From: Paraburkholderia graminis C4D1M
GTDB lineage: Bacteria > Pseudomonadota > Gammaproteobacteria > Burkholderiales > Burkholderiaceae
Direction: 5' to 3'
Assembly (NCBI RefSeq): GCF_000172415.1
Contig: NZ_ABLD01000006.1
Coordinates: 62,001-126,000, forward strand
Length of the DNA: 64,000 nt
The translations under genes and the position numbers were made by a program. Every line of letters begins with the position of its first letter. Position 1 is the stretch's first letter. Below the pieces are notes generated by a model, which had not been told where the DNA came from, ran no database searches, and saw only the letters and a list, made by a program, of their open reading frames with translations. This document shows positions 45,138-53,709 of this stretch, piece after piece.

Positions 45138-46454
45138 TCAAACGGTGCGCCCGGTCTTCATTTTTGCGGCCACGAGCACAGAGATCAGGCAGCCGATCGC
45201 CAGATAGCCGGCCACGGGATGCCACGAACCGCCGGCGAAACTCACGAGCGCAACGGCGATGAACGGCGTGAAGCCGCCGCCTACCACGCTCGCCACCTGA
45301 TAGCCGACGCCCGCGCCGCTGTAGCGGTACTCGGTGCCGAAGAGTTCGGTGAACATCGGCTGCTGTACGCTCACCACCATGTCGTGCGCAATGTTCGCGA
45401 GCATCACGGCGAAGACCACGATCCATACCGTCGAGCGTGCTTCGAGGGCCAGGAAGAACGGCACGGCGCTGAACATGCCGACGAGCGCGCCGATCATGTA
45501 CACGCGGCGGCGGCCGAAGCGGTCGGCGAGCATCGCGAAAAGCGGAATCGTCACGCAACTCACCGCGCCGACCAGCAGGCCGATGGTCAGGAAGAACTCG
45601 CGCGGCATGTGCAGGTTCGCCGTCGAGTAATTGAGCGCGAAGGCAGTCACGATATACATCGTGAACAGTTCGGCGAGGCGCAGCGCGATGATCAGCAGGA
45701 ACGCTTTCGGGTGACGCAGCAGCGCTTCGACGATCGGCAGCCGCACGCGGCGCTCGCCGTGCGCGCCGACTTTTTCGACGAATTCCTGCGACTCTTCCAT
45801 ACTCGAGCGGATCCACATCGCGATCAGCACCAGCACTACGCTGAAGAGGAAGGGCAGGCGCCAGCCCCAGCTCATGAACGACGCGTTATCCATCGAACGG
45901 CTGATCAGCGCGACCAGCCCCGTCGCCAGCACGAGGCCCACGCCGTAGCCGACCTGGACGCCGCTGCTGTAGAACGCCTTCTTTTTCTCGGGCGCGCTTT
46001 CGACCGCCATCAACGCCGCACCGCCCCATTCGCCGCCGACCGCGAAGCCCTGGATCGCGCGCAGCGTGACGAGCAGCACCGGCGCGAGCCAGCCGATAGT
46101 CGCGAACGACGGCAGCAGGCCGATGGCGGCGGTGGAAAGACCCATCATCATCACGGTCAGCACCAGCATGCGCTTGCGGCCGAGCCGGTCGCCGAAATGG
46201 CCGAACACGAAGCCGCCGAGCGGGCGGAACAGAAAGCCGACGCCGAACGTCGCGAAGGCCGCGAGCGTGCCCATTGCCGGGCTCACTTTCGGAAAGAACT
46301 CCGCGTTGAAGACGAGCGCCGCGACAATCCCGTACAGCAGAAAGTCGTACCAGTCGACGACTGCGCCGACGAAGCTGCCCAGCGCGGCTTTGCGTGCCCG
46401 GCTGCGGGCGATGCGGTTGTCGGCTGTTGCGGCCGGCGAGAGAGTGGTGCTCAT
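45138..46454 (-). CDS. MFS transporter, metabolite:H+ symporter (MHS) type
   Basis: 438 residues from the ATG at 46454, which follows GGAGACC with a 7-base gap; the longer upstream frame is not transporter-like. Landmarks: SFVGAVVDWYDFLLYGIVAALVF, the MFS loop GHFGDRLGRKRMLVLTVMMMGLST, AVGGEWGGAALMAVESAP (the MHS signature) and ADRFGRRRVYMIGAL. Twelve spans. MHS proteins import dicarboxylates, shikimate, 2-oxoglutarate or related acids with protons. It is divergent from the GntR regulator, with a candidate operator in the gap, so it is likely under that regulator. Confidence 0.9.
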   Translation of the reverse strand: MSTTLSPAATADNRIARSRARKAALGSFVGAVVDWYDFLLYGIVAALVFNAEFFPKVSPAMGTLAAFATFGVGFLFRPLGGFVFGHFGDRLGRKRMLVLTVMMMGLSTAAIGLLPSFATIGWLAPVLLVTLRAIQGFAVGGEWGGAALMAVESAPEKKKAFYSSGVQVGYGVGLVLATGLVALISRSMDNASFMSWGWRLPFLFSVVLVLIAMWIRSSMEESQEFVEKVGAHGERRVRLPIVEALLRHPKAFLLIIALRLAELFTMYIVTAFALNYSTANLHMPREFFLTIGLLVGAVSCVTIPLFAMLADRFGRRRVYMIGALVGMFSAVPFFLALEARSTVWIVVFAVMLANIAHDMVVSVQQPMFTELFGTEYRYSGAGVGYQVASVVGGGFTPFIAVALVSFAGGSWHPVAGYLAIGCLISVLVAAKMKTGRTV

Positions 46455-46746
46455 GACGGGGTCTCCGTGAGATTCTTGGACTGCTGCGTGACCGGCCGCG
46501 TGCTGGCGGCGCAGCGTCGGCGCCTTCTGCGGGCCGCCGATCGCTTGCAGGTTGTGCGGAAGATTAATGACGCTGCGCTCGCCGCACAATCGGCACTCGA
46601 CGTGGATTGCGCGATAGTCGAGCGCGTCTGCGCGAATAGCGCGCGTTCCTGGCGTATACACGGAGGCGCGACGCGCCGGCAACAAGCGGGAGGCGGGACG
46701 ACGCGGCGCATGCTACCGTAGTCATTGATTGAAAAACAACAGTCGC

Positions 46747-46761
46747 TGATATACTACATAC
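46747..46761. promoter_or_regulatory. variant copy of the TGATATA operator motif
   Basis: TGATATACTACATAC differs at two positions from the TGATATATCACATAC motif found twice before the ThDP gene. It lies in the divergent gap between the MHS transporter and the GntR regulator, where an autoregulatory operator would be expected. Confidence 0.5.
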
Positions 46762-46792
46762 ACAATATTGATTTTTGCGGCGATGCAGCATA

Positions 46793-46819
46793 TGATTGAG
46801 TCATTCGATCACTCAATCA
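46793..46819. promoter_or_regulatory. 27-bp dyad upstream of the gntR unit
   Basis: TGATTGAGT (46793-46801) and ACTCAATCA (46811-46819) form a perfect 9-bp inverted repeat with a 9-base spacer, 13 bp before the small open frame at 46833. It could be an operator or an mRNA hairpin. Confidence 0.5.
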
Positions 46820-46832
46820 GTTGGAGCTACAA

Positions 46833-47051
46833 ATGGAATTTGTTCCTCTCTCGCTGCTGGCCGTCGCTGTTGTGGGCTTGGGCAGTGCCGCCACGGTTCT
46901 TATCGCTCGCTGGATTCCGCAGCCTGTCGCGCAACTTGCAGCGCAACATGGCCGTTTCGTCGGACTGAGCGAGCAACGTGGGGCAGCGGTGGCGCCTTAT
47001 CGTATGCATGTTCAACCAGAGGCGATGAATGTCGTCGGAACTTCAAACTGA
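46833..47051 (+). CDS. possible small membrane protein upstream of the GntR regulator
   Basis: 72 residues: MEFVPLSLLAVAVVGLGSAATVLIARWIPQPV (one likely hydrophobic span), then a polar tail ending NVVGTSN. The ATG follows TTGGAG with a 6-base gap, and its 3' end overlaps the start of the GntR gene by 23 bp with the GntR ribosome site inside it, an arrangement compatible with coupling. It matches no family I know, and it could instead be an untranslated leader. Low confidence. Confidence 0.35.
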   Translation: MEFVPLSLLAVAVVGLGSAATVLIARWIPQPVAQLAAQHGRFVGLSEQRGAAVAPYRMHVQPEAMNVVGTSN

Positions 47052-47748
47052 AGCGGTGGCAACACCTTTGACGTTGTCGTTGCAGCCTATCGGCGCAAGC
47101 GCGAGCTTGCGCGATCAGGCTTATGCGATGCTGCGCCAGGCGATTGCCGATGCGGACATCTACCAGACGCGCGACGAAATCCGTCTGGACGAACGCGTGC
47201 TGAGCGAGACGCTTGGCGTCAGCCGCACGCCTGTGCGCGAGGCGATGACGCTGCTCGAGCAGGAGGGCTTTCTGCGCATGGTGCCGCGGCGCGGCATTTA
47301 CATCGTGCGCAAGAGCAAGCGCGAGATCGTCGAGATGATTCACATGTGGGCCGCGCTGGAAAGCATGGCCGCGCGCCTGGCGACGCAGCGCGCCACAGAC
47401 GAGGAAATCGCTCGCTTGCGGCATATGTTCGACAATTTCCGCGACGCCACGCCGGCCGAGCACATCGCCGAGTATTCGGACGCGAACATCGCGTTTCACC
47501 AGTCGATCGTCGAGTTGTCGAAGTCGCAGATCATTCTCGACACCATCAAGAATATTTTTATCCACGTGCGCGCCATCCGGCGCATGACCATCTCGCAGAG
47601 CGATCGCGCGTCGCGGTCCATCGTCGATCATCTGCGCATTATCGAGGCGCTCGAGAAGCGCGATACCGAACTGGCCGAGCGTCTTACGCGCCAGCATTCG
47701 CTCGATCTGGCGGCCTTCGTGGAGAAGAACTGCGATTTTCTCGATTGA
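47029..47748 (+). CDS. GntR-family regulator, FadR/FCD type
   Basis: 239 residues. The N-terminal winged HTH is clear (LRDQAYAMLRQAI, LSETLGVSRTPVREAMTLLEQEGFLRMVPRRGIYI). The FCD effector domain (about 95-230) has Asp/His metal-site positions in SDANIAFHQSIVEL and DHLRIIEALEKRD. Such regulators usually repress and release DNA on binding an organic acid. The neighbours (MHS transporter, ThDP/frc operon) suggest the ligand is a carboxylic acid handled by this island. Two motif copies (TGATATATCACATAC) lie between it and the ThDP gene, and a variant lies on its other side. A strong terminator follows. Confidence 0.9.
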   Translation: MSSELQTEAVATPLTLSLQPIGASASLRDQAYAMLRQAIADADIYQTRDEIRLDERVLSETLGVSRTPVREAMTLLEQEGFLRMVPRRGIYIVRKSKREIVEMIHMWAALESMAARLATQRATDEEIARLRHMFDNFRDATPAEHIAEYSDANIAFHQSIVELSKSQIILDTIKNIFIHVRAIRRMTISQSDRASRSIVDHLRIIEALEKRDTELAERLTRQHSLDLAAFVEKNCDFLD

Positions 47749-47848
47749 CGACGGCTGAATAGGCGTAGCGTGCGTTAGGCGTTCGGCGTGGAGTTTCGCC
47801 GCGCCCGGTCGCGCCCGTCACTGTAGCAACGAAGTCACGCAGGCATTG

Positions 47849-47878
47849 AAGCCCGCGGTGTTCACGCACCGCGGGCTT
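47849..47878 (+). terminator. Rho-independent terminator after the gntR gene
   Basis: AAGCCCGCGGTG, loop TTCACG, CACCGCGGGCTT followed by TTTCG: perfect 12-bp stem 100 bp after the gntR stop. It separates the regulator transcript from the ThDP-frc operon. Confidence 0.88.
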
Positions 47879-47934
47879 TTTCGTTTCTACGCGCTGCGTA
47901 GGGAAACACCGCGCTTGACGTCCGGTGAAATGTG

Positions 47935-47949
47935 GTATGTGATATATCA
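47935..47949. promoter_or_regulatory. operator motif, inverted copy
   Basis: GTATGTGATATATCA, the exact reverse complement of the motif at 48097-48111. Its core TGATATATCA is itself a 10-bp palindrome. Candidate GntR operator upstream of the ThDP operon. Confidence 0.6.
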
Positions 47950-48096
47950 ACAGTGAGCGATCTTAACCAGCGCTCAGTGTTTTCCCTTGCGGAAGGCCGA
48001 AAGCGGATCTCGAAACAGCCGCTTTGCCGTGTCCCGCAGGGACTGCAGCACAAACGCAGAGCGGACCCGGAGCATGAAATCGTCCTTGCCTGAATC

Positions 48097-48111
48097 TGAT
48101 ATATCACATAC
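48097..48111. promoter_or_regulatory. operator motif, direct copy
   Basis: TGATATATCACATAC, exact inverted partner of the copy 147 bp upstream. It overlaps a second dyad, CACATAC-C-GTATGTG (48105-48119). Two distant exact copies suit a looping repressor. Confidence 0.6.
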
Positions 48112-48279
48112 CGTATGTGGGCAAGCAGGGCGGCATGTTCTGAGAAGCGTTGCACAACCGATAAGCAGCAGTCTTTCATGGGGCCGGCGCAAGCGCTAAT
48201 GCGCAACACCGGCCGATGCAAAGCACGGGACCGGCGCAAGCACTGACGCGCCAAGCCGGTCGACACACAGGAGACGACC

Positions 48280-50043
48280 ATGTCTGCAGTTGTTTCATCC
48301 CTGAACTCCGCCACGAGCAGCACCACGGCCGAAGACACGCTCAAGCAAAAGACGCGCAACGCGGGCGTCGTTTCGGGCGGCCATCTGGTCGCGAAGGCGC
48401 TGAAAAACGAAGGGGTCGATACGATCTTCACGCTGTGCGGCGGCCACATCATCGACATTTACGATGGTTGTGTGGACGAAGGGATTCGCATCATCGACGT
48501 GCGCCACGAGCAGGTCGCGGCGCACGCAGCAGACGGCTACGCGCGCCAGACCGGCAAGCTCGGCTGCGTGGTCACCACGGCCGGCCCCGGCTGCACGAAC
48601 GCGGTGACCGGCATCGCGACGGCATTTCGCTCCGAGAGCCCGGTGCTGCATATCGGCGGGCAAGGCGCGCTGACGCAGCACAAGATGGGCTCGCTGCAAG
48701 ACCTGCCGCACGTCGACATGATGTCGCCGATCACGAAGTTCGCCGCCAGCGTGTCGAGCACGGAGCGCGTCGCGGACATGATCTCGATGGCCGCACGCGA
48801 GTGCTTCAACGGCGCGCCCGGCCCGGCTTACCTGGAAATTCCGCGTGACGTGCTCGACCGTGAAGTCGAACTCACGCGCGCCGTCGTGCCGCAGCCGGGG
48901 CACTATCGCGCGTCGACGAAATCGATTGGCGATCCGCGCGACATCGAGAAACTGGCCGACATCCTCGTCAATTCGGAGCGCCCCGCGATTCTGTACGGAC
49001 AGCAGGTGTGGACCGCGCGCGGTCACGAGGAAGCGATTGCATTGCTGCGCGGTCTCGACGTTCCTGGTTATTTCAACGGCGCGAGCCGCGGCTTGCTGCC
49101 GCCGGGCGATCCGCATCACTTCGATCGCACGCGTTCGCAGGCGTTTGCGAATGCGGACGTGCTGATCGTCGTCGGCACGCCGTTCGATTTCCGGATGGGT
49201 TACGGCAAGCGCATCAGCAAGGAACTGACGCTGGTGCAGATCGATATGGACTACCGGACAGTCGGCAAGAATCGCGACATCGACCTCGGTCTGGTCGGCG
49301 ATCCGGGCGCGATTCTCGCCGCGGTGCTGCAAGCCGCGAGCGGTCGCCTGAAGGACGACAAGCGCCAGGCACGCCGCAAGTGGATGGCGCAACTTCAGGA
49401 TGCCGAAGCAACCGCGACCGAAAAACTGATGCCGCTGTTCAAGTCCAACAGCACGCCGATTCATCCGTACCGCGTCGCTTATGAACTCAACGAGTTCCTT
49501 TCCGACGACACGATCTATATCGGCGACGGCGGCGACGTCGTGACGATTTCCGCGCAAGCGGTTCGCCCGCGCCGCCCTGGTCAATGGATGGACCCAGGCG
49601 CACTCGGCTCGCTCGGCGTCGGCACCGGCTTTGCGCTGGCGGCGGGGATCGCCCATCCGAACAAGGAAGTGCTCTGCTACTACGGCGACGGCTCGTTCGG
49701 CATGACCGCGTTCGACATGGAAACGGCCAACCGCTTCGGCGTGCCGTACCTCGCGGTGATCGGCAATAACTCGGCGATGAACCAGATCCGCTACGGCCAG
49801 CTCGCCAAATACGGCGACGAGCGCGGCAACGTCGGCAATCTGCTGAGCGATGTGCCGTTCAGCAAGTTCGCCGAAATGCTCGGCGGCTACGGCGAGGAAG
49901 TGCGCGATCCCGCGCAGATCGCAAGCGCATTGCAGCGTGCACGCGAGTCGATCCATCGCACCGGCCGCTCAGCAGTCGTCAACATCTGGGTCGATCCGCG
50001 CGAATACGCGCCGGGCACCAAGAATCAGACCATGTACAAGTAA
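48280..50043 (+). CDS. ThDP-dependent enzyme of the acetolactate synthase/2-oxoacid decarboxylase superfamily
   Basis: 587 residues, three-domain ThDP enzyme. The catalytic Glu (about 77) is in DVRHEQVAAHAADGYAR, and TTAGPGCTNAVTGIATAF follows. The ThDP/metal motif is GDGSFG at 469-474, with NN at 496-497. It is not a typical oxalyl-CoA decarboxylase: the Oxc segments SAPGFLNG and LQQGDYEExDQ are replaced by TAGPGCTN and LQDLPHVDMM. It is not glyoxylate carboligase, which lacks the Glu. Coupled to formyl-CoA transferase (25 bp downstream), it may decarboxylate or ligate a 2-oxo-acid or its CoA ester. The reaction is unknown. The ATG follows AGGAG with a 7-base gap, and the 5' region carries the TGATATA operators. 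Confidence 0.88.
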   Translation: MSAVVSSLNSATSSTTAEDTLKQKTRNAGVVSGGHLVAKALKNEGVDTIFTLCGGHIIDIYDGCVDEGIRIIDVRHEQVAAHAADGYARQTGKLGCVVTTAGPGCTNAVTGIATAFRSESPVLHIGGQGALTQHKMGSLQDLPHVDMMSPITKFAASVSSTERVADMISMAARECFNGAPGPAYLEIPRDVLDREVELTRAVVPQPGHYRASTKSIGDPRDIEKLADILVNSERPAILYGQQVWTARGHEEAIALLRGLDVPGYFNGASRGLLPPGDPHHFDRTRSQAFANADVLIVVGTPFDFRMGYGKRISKELTLVQIDMDYRTVGKNRDIDLGLVGDPGAILAAVLQAASGRLKDDKRQARRKWMAQLQDAEATATEKLMPLFKSNSTPIHPYRVAYELNEFLSDDTIYIGDGGDVVTISAQAVRPRRPGQWMDPGALGSLGVGTGFALAAGIAHPNKEVLCYYGDGSFGMTAFDMETANRFGVPYLAVIGNNSAMNQIRYGQLAKYGDERGNVGNLLSDVPFSKFAEMLGGYGEEVRDPAQIASALQRARESIHRTGRSAVVNIWVDPREYAPGTKNQTMYK

Positions 50044-50067
50044 TACGGATACCTTAGGAGACACGAC

Positions 50068-51315
50068 ATGGGCAAAGCACTCGACGGCGTGCGCATTCTC
50101 GATTTCACGCATGTGCAATCGGGCCCGACCTGCACGCAATTGCTGGCGTGGTTCGGCGCGGACGTGATCAAGGTGGAGCGGGCCGGCGCCGGCGACATCA
50201 CGCGCGAGCAACTGCGTGATATTCCCGACGTGGACAGCTTGTACTTCACGATGCTCAATCACAACAAGCGCTCGGTCACGATCGATACGAAGAACCCCGA
50301 AGGCAAGCAGGTTCTGGAGGCGCTGATCCAGAAATGCGACGTGCTGGTAGAGAACTTCGCGCCGGGCGCACTGGATCGCATGGGCTTTACGTGGGAGCGT
50401 ATCCAGGAGCTGAATCCGCGCATGATCGTCGCGTCGGTGAAAGGCTTTGGCCCAGGTCCGTACGAAGACTGCAAGGTCTACGAGAACGTCGCGCAATGCG
50501 CGGGCGGCGCGGCGTCGACCACGGGCTTCGACGACGGCCCGCCGGTCGTCAGCGGCGCGCAGATCGGCGATAGCGGCACGGGCTTGCATCTCGCGCTCGG
50601 CATTGTCACCGCGCTTTATCAGCGCACGCAGACGGGCCGCGGCCAGCGCGTGCTCGCTGCGATGCAGGACGGCGTGCTCAATCTGTGCCGCGTGAAGCTG
50701 CGAGATCAGCAACGGCTCGAACGCACCGGTGTGATGAAGGAGTATCCGCAATATCCGAACGGCAAGTTCGGCGAAGCGGTGCCGCGCGCGGGCAATGCGT
50801 CGGGCGGCGGCCAGCCGGGCTGGATTCTGAAATGCAAGGGTTGGGAGACCGATCCCAACGCGTACATCTACTTCATCACGCAGGCGCCGGTGTGGGCCAA
50901 GATCTGCAACGTGATCGGCAAGGAAGAGTGGGCCACGGACCCCGATTACGCGACGCCCGCCGCACGCCTGCCGCGTCTGAAGGACATTTTCGCGGAAATC
51001 GAACGCTGGACGATGACCAAGACCAAGTTCGAGGCGATGCAGATCCTCAACAAGTACGACATTCCATGCGGGCCGATTCTGTCGATGAAGGAGATCGCCG
51101 AGGAGCCCTCGCTGCGCAAGACCGGCACGATTGTCGAAGTCGATCATCCGACGCGCGGCAAATATCTGACCGTTGGCAATCCTATCAAATTGTCCGATAG
51201 CCCGACCGAAGTGAAGCGCTCGCCGCTGCTTGGCGAACATACCGACGAAGTCATGGCGGAACTGGGCTACTCGCCCGAGCAGATCAGCGCACTGCGTACC
51301 GCCGGCGCCATCTAG
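50068..51315 (+). CDS. frc: formyl-CoA:oxalate CoA-transferase (CaiB/BaiF class III)
   Basis: 415 residues, colinear with Oxalobacter Frc as I recall it: [94 protein letters not shown] and [15 protein letters not shown]. The nucleophilic Asp (Frc Asp169) is Asp168 here, in [14 protein letters not shown]. It moves CoA from formyl-CoA (or succinyl-CoA in some homologues) to oxalate. An Oxc that would regenerate formyl-CoA is not in the window, so the CoA donor is uncertain. The ATG follows TTAGGAG with a 7-base gap, 24 bp after the ThDP gene, clearly in one operon. Confidence 0.9.
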   Translation: MGKALDGVRILDFTHVQSGPTCTQLLAWFGADVIKVERAGAGDITREQLRDIPDVDSLYFTMLNHNKRSVTIDTKNPEGKQVLEALIQKCDVLVENFAPGALDRMGFTWERIQELNPRMIVASVKGFGPGPYEDCKVYENVAQCAGGAASTTGFDDGPPVVSGAQIGDSGTGLHLALGIVTALYQRTQTGRGQRVLAAMQDGVLNLCRVKLRDQQRLERTGVMKEYPQYPNGKFGEAVPRAGNASGGGQPGWILKCKGWETDPNAYIYFITQAPVWAKICNVIGKEEWATDPDYATPAARLPRLKDIFAEIERWTMTKTKFEAMQILNKYDIPCGPILSMKEIAEEPSLRKTGTIVEVDHPTRGKYLTVGNPIKLSDSPTEVKRSPLLGEHTDEVMAELGYSPEQISALRTAGAI

Positions 51316-51415
51316 CGCATAGAAAAACCCGTAGTGCAGGCCGCCCGCCGCTCGCCATCCAGGCGAGCGCGGTGCCGGGCGGCGCCTTTCGAACCCGCAT
51401 TGGAGACGGCAGGAC

Positions 51416-53611
51416 ATGGCATACGAAGACACGCTCTCACTGAAAGAACGCGGTACCGCACACACGCCGGACGACCGCGCGCAGGTCGCCAACAAGGACG
51501 TCGTGCGGCACATTCTCGATCACGCGAAAGCCGAAGGCCGCAACTCGCTGACCGCGCCGGAAGGCAAACTCGTGTGCGACGTCTACGGCATTTCGGTGCC
51601 GAAGGAAGCGCTTGCGACGACCGCGGACGAAGCCGCGCAATTCGCGGCGGACATCGGTTTTCCAGTGGTACTAAAGATCGTCTCGCCGGAAATTCTGCAC
51701 AAGACCGAAGCGGGCGGCGTGCTCGTCGGCGTGAAGAATGCTGCGGACGTGGTGCAAGGATTCACCACGATCATGGAGAACGCGAAGCGCTATAACGCAC
51801 AGGCGAATCTGCTTGGCGTGCAGGTGCAGCAGATGATCGGCGGCGGGCAGGAAGTGATTGTCGGCGCGGTGACCGATCCTTCGTTCGGCAAGCTGGTCGC
51901 GTTCGGTCTTGGCGGCGTGCTCGTCGAAGTGCTGAAGGACATCACGTTCCGCCTCGCGCCGGCCACGCGCGACGACGCTCGCTCGATGCTCGACGGCATT
52001 GCGGCTGCCGACATGCTCAAGGGCGTGCGCGGCGGCGAACCCGTCGACCGCGAGGCGCTCGCCGGGTTGATCGAAAATGTCTCGCGGCTCGTGTCCGACT
52101 TCCCTGAAATCTCCGAGCTTGATCTGAACCCGGTGTTCGCGAGCAAGCGCGGTGCGATTGCCGCCGACGTGCGCATCGTCCTCGATTTCGCGCCGCCGGT
52201 TGAGCGCTATCGGCCGAGTCAGGAAGACATCGTGCGGCAAATGAACCGCATCATGAAGCCGGATTCGGTCGCGGTGATCGGTGCATCGGCGGAAGACGGC
52301 AAGATCGGCAACTCGGTGATGAAGAACCTGATCAACGGTGGCTACAAGGGCGACATCTATCCGATCCACCCGAAGGCCGACGAGATCATGGGCCACAAGG
52401 CTTATAAGAGTGTGCTGGACGTGCCGGGCAATATCGACGTCGCTGTGTTTGCGATTCCCGCGAAGTTCGTCGCCGGCGCATTGACGGAAGTCGGCAAGAA
52501 GCACATTCCGGGCGCGGTGCTGATTCCGTCGGGCTTTGCCGAAACAGGCAACGTGGAAGGCCAGCAGGAAATCGTGGCGATTGCGCGCGAATACGATATT
52601 CGCCTGATGGGGCCGAATATTTACGGCTTCTACTACACGCCGAAGAATCTGTGTGCAACGTTTTGCACACCGTACGATGTGCAAGGCAAGGCGGCGTTGT
52701 CGTCGCAATCGGGCGGCATCGGCATGGCGATCATCGGCTTCTCGCGTTCGGCGAAGATGGGCGTGTCGGCAATCGTCGGCCTCGGCAACAAGTCCGATAT
52801 CGACGAAGACGATCTGCTGACGTTCTTCGAACAGGACGAGAACACCGACATCATCGCGCAGCATTGCGAAGACCTGAAAGACGGCCGCGCGTTTGCGGAA
52901 ACGGCGGCGCGCGTGTCGAAGAAGAAGCCGGTCGTGGTGCTCAAGGCGGGCCGCACGAGTCTCGGCGCGCGCGCGGCGAGTTCGCACACGGGCGCGCTTG
53001 CGGGTAACGACCGCATCTACGAAGACGTGTTCAAGCAATGCGGCGTGATCCGCGCTCGCTCGCTGCGCGACCTGCTCGAATTTGCACGCGGCATTCCGAA
53101 GCTGCCGACGCCGAAGGGCGAGAACGTGGTGATCATCACGGGCGCGGGCGGCTCGGGCGTGCTGTTGTCCGATGCTTGCGTGGACAACCATCTGTCGCTG
53201 ATGACCATGCCCGCCGATCTCGACGCTGCGTTCCGCAAGTTCATTCCGCCGTTCGGCGCGGCGGGCAATCCCGTCGACATCACGGGTGGCGAGCCGCCGT
53301 CCACGTATCAGAACACGATTCGGCTCGGCCTCGAAGACCCGCGCATTCACGCGATCATTCTCGGCTACTGGCACACCATCATCACGCCGCCGATGGTGTT
53401 CGCGCGCCTCGTCGTCGAGGTGAAAGAGGAGATGAAGGCGCGCGGCATCGAGAAGCCGATCGTGGCCTCGCTGGCAGGCGACGTTCAGGTGGAGGAAGCC
53501 GCCGAATATCTGTACGCGCATGGTGTTCCCGCGTACGCCTATTCGACGGAAATTCCCGTCGCGGTGCTCGGTGCGAAGTATCAGTGGGCACGCGGCGCCG
53601 GCCTGATCTGA
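51416..53611 (+). CDS. NDP-forming acyl-CoA synthetase (acetate--CoA ligase family), ATP-grasp first
   Basis: 731 residues. An ATP-grasp domain comes first (about 25-245: GFPVVLKIVSPEILHKTEAGGVLVGVKN, FGLGGVLVEVLKD, ISELDLNPVFA). A CoA-binding domain follows (about 275-375: VAVIGASAEDGKIGNSVMKNLINGGYKGDIYPIHPKADEI), then the ligase domain with the phospho-His at about 524 in ASSHTGALAGND. In acetyl-CoA synthetase (ADP) and Pat-like proteins the CoA-binding domain usually comes first, so the order here is permuted. It would form an acyl-CoA from an acid, CoA and ATP, or run in reverse to make ATP. In this operon the acid may be oxalate, formate or a product of it. Confidence 0.9.
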   Translation: MAYEDTLSLKERGTAHTPDDRAQVANKDVVRHILDHAKAEGRNSLTAPEGKLVCDVYGISVPKEALATTADEAAQFAADIGFPVVLKIVSPEILHKTEAGGVLVGVKNAADVVQGFTTIMENAKRYNAQANLLGVQVQQMIGGGQEVIVGAVTDPSFGKLVAFGLGGVLVEVLKDITFRLAPATRDDARSMLDGIAAADMLKGVRGGEPVDREALAGLIENVSRLVSDFPEISELDLNPVFASKRGAIAADVRIVLDFAPPVERYRPSQEDIVRQMNRIMKPDSVAVIGASAEDGKIGNSVMKNLINGGYKGDIYPIHPKADEIMGHKAYKSVLDVPGNIDVAVFAIPAKFVAGALTEVGKKHIPGAVLIPSGFAETGNVEGQQEIVAIAREYDIRLMGPNIYGFYYTPKNLCATFCTPYDVQGKAALSSQSGGIGMAIIGFSRSAKMGVSAIVGLGNKSDIDEDDLLTFFEQDENTDIIAQHCEDLKDGRAFAETAARVSKKKPVVVLKAGRTSLGARAASSHTGALAGNDRIYEDVFKQCGVIRARSLRDLLEFARGIPKLPTPKGENVVIITGAGGSGVLLSDACVDNHLSLMTMPADLDAAFRKFIPPFGAAGNPVDITGGEPPSTYQNTIRLGLEDPRIHAIILGYWHTIITPPMVFARLVVEVKEEMKARGIEKPIVASLAGDVQVEEAAEYLYAHGVPAYAYSTEIPVAVLGAKYQWARGAGLI

Positions 53612-53709
53612 CGCGTCAAACGGAAGGCGGCACGGTTTTCTTCGCGACAATCGATTGTCGTTTGCAACTCGCGAAGAAGATCGTGCCGAAGCGCTCAAGG
53701 AGCGGCGTA

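Noticed and set aside
47974..48192. 72-codon minus-strand frame in the gap before the ThDP gene
   Set aside because: It overlaps the operator repeats and has no ribosome site; composition is not protein-like at its start.
48280..50043. Calling the ThDP enzyme oxalyl-CoA decarboxylase (oxc) because it precedes frc
   Set aside because: The Oxc-specific segments remembered from Oxalobacter and E. coli YfdU are absent; only general ThDP motifs are shared.
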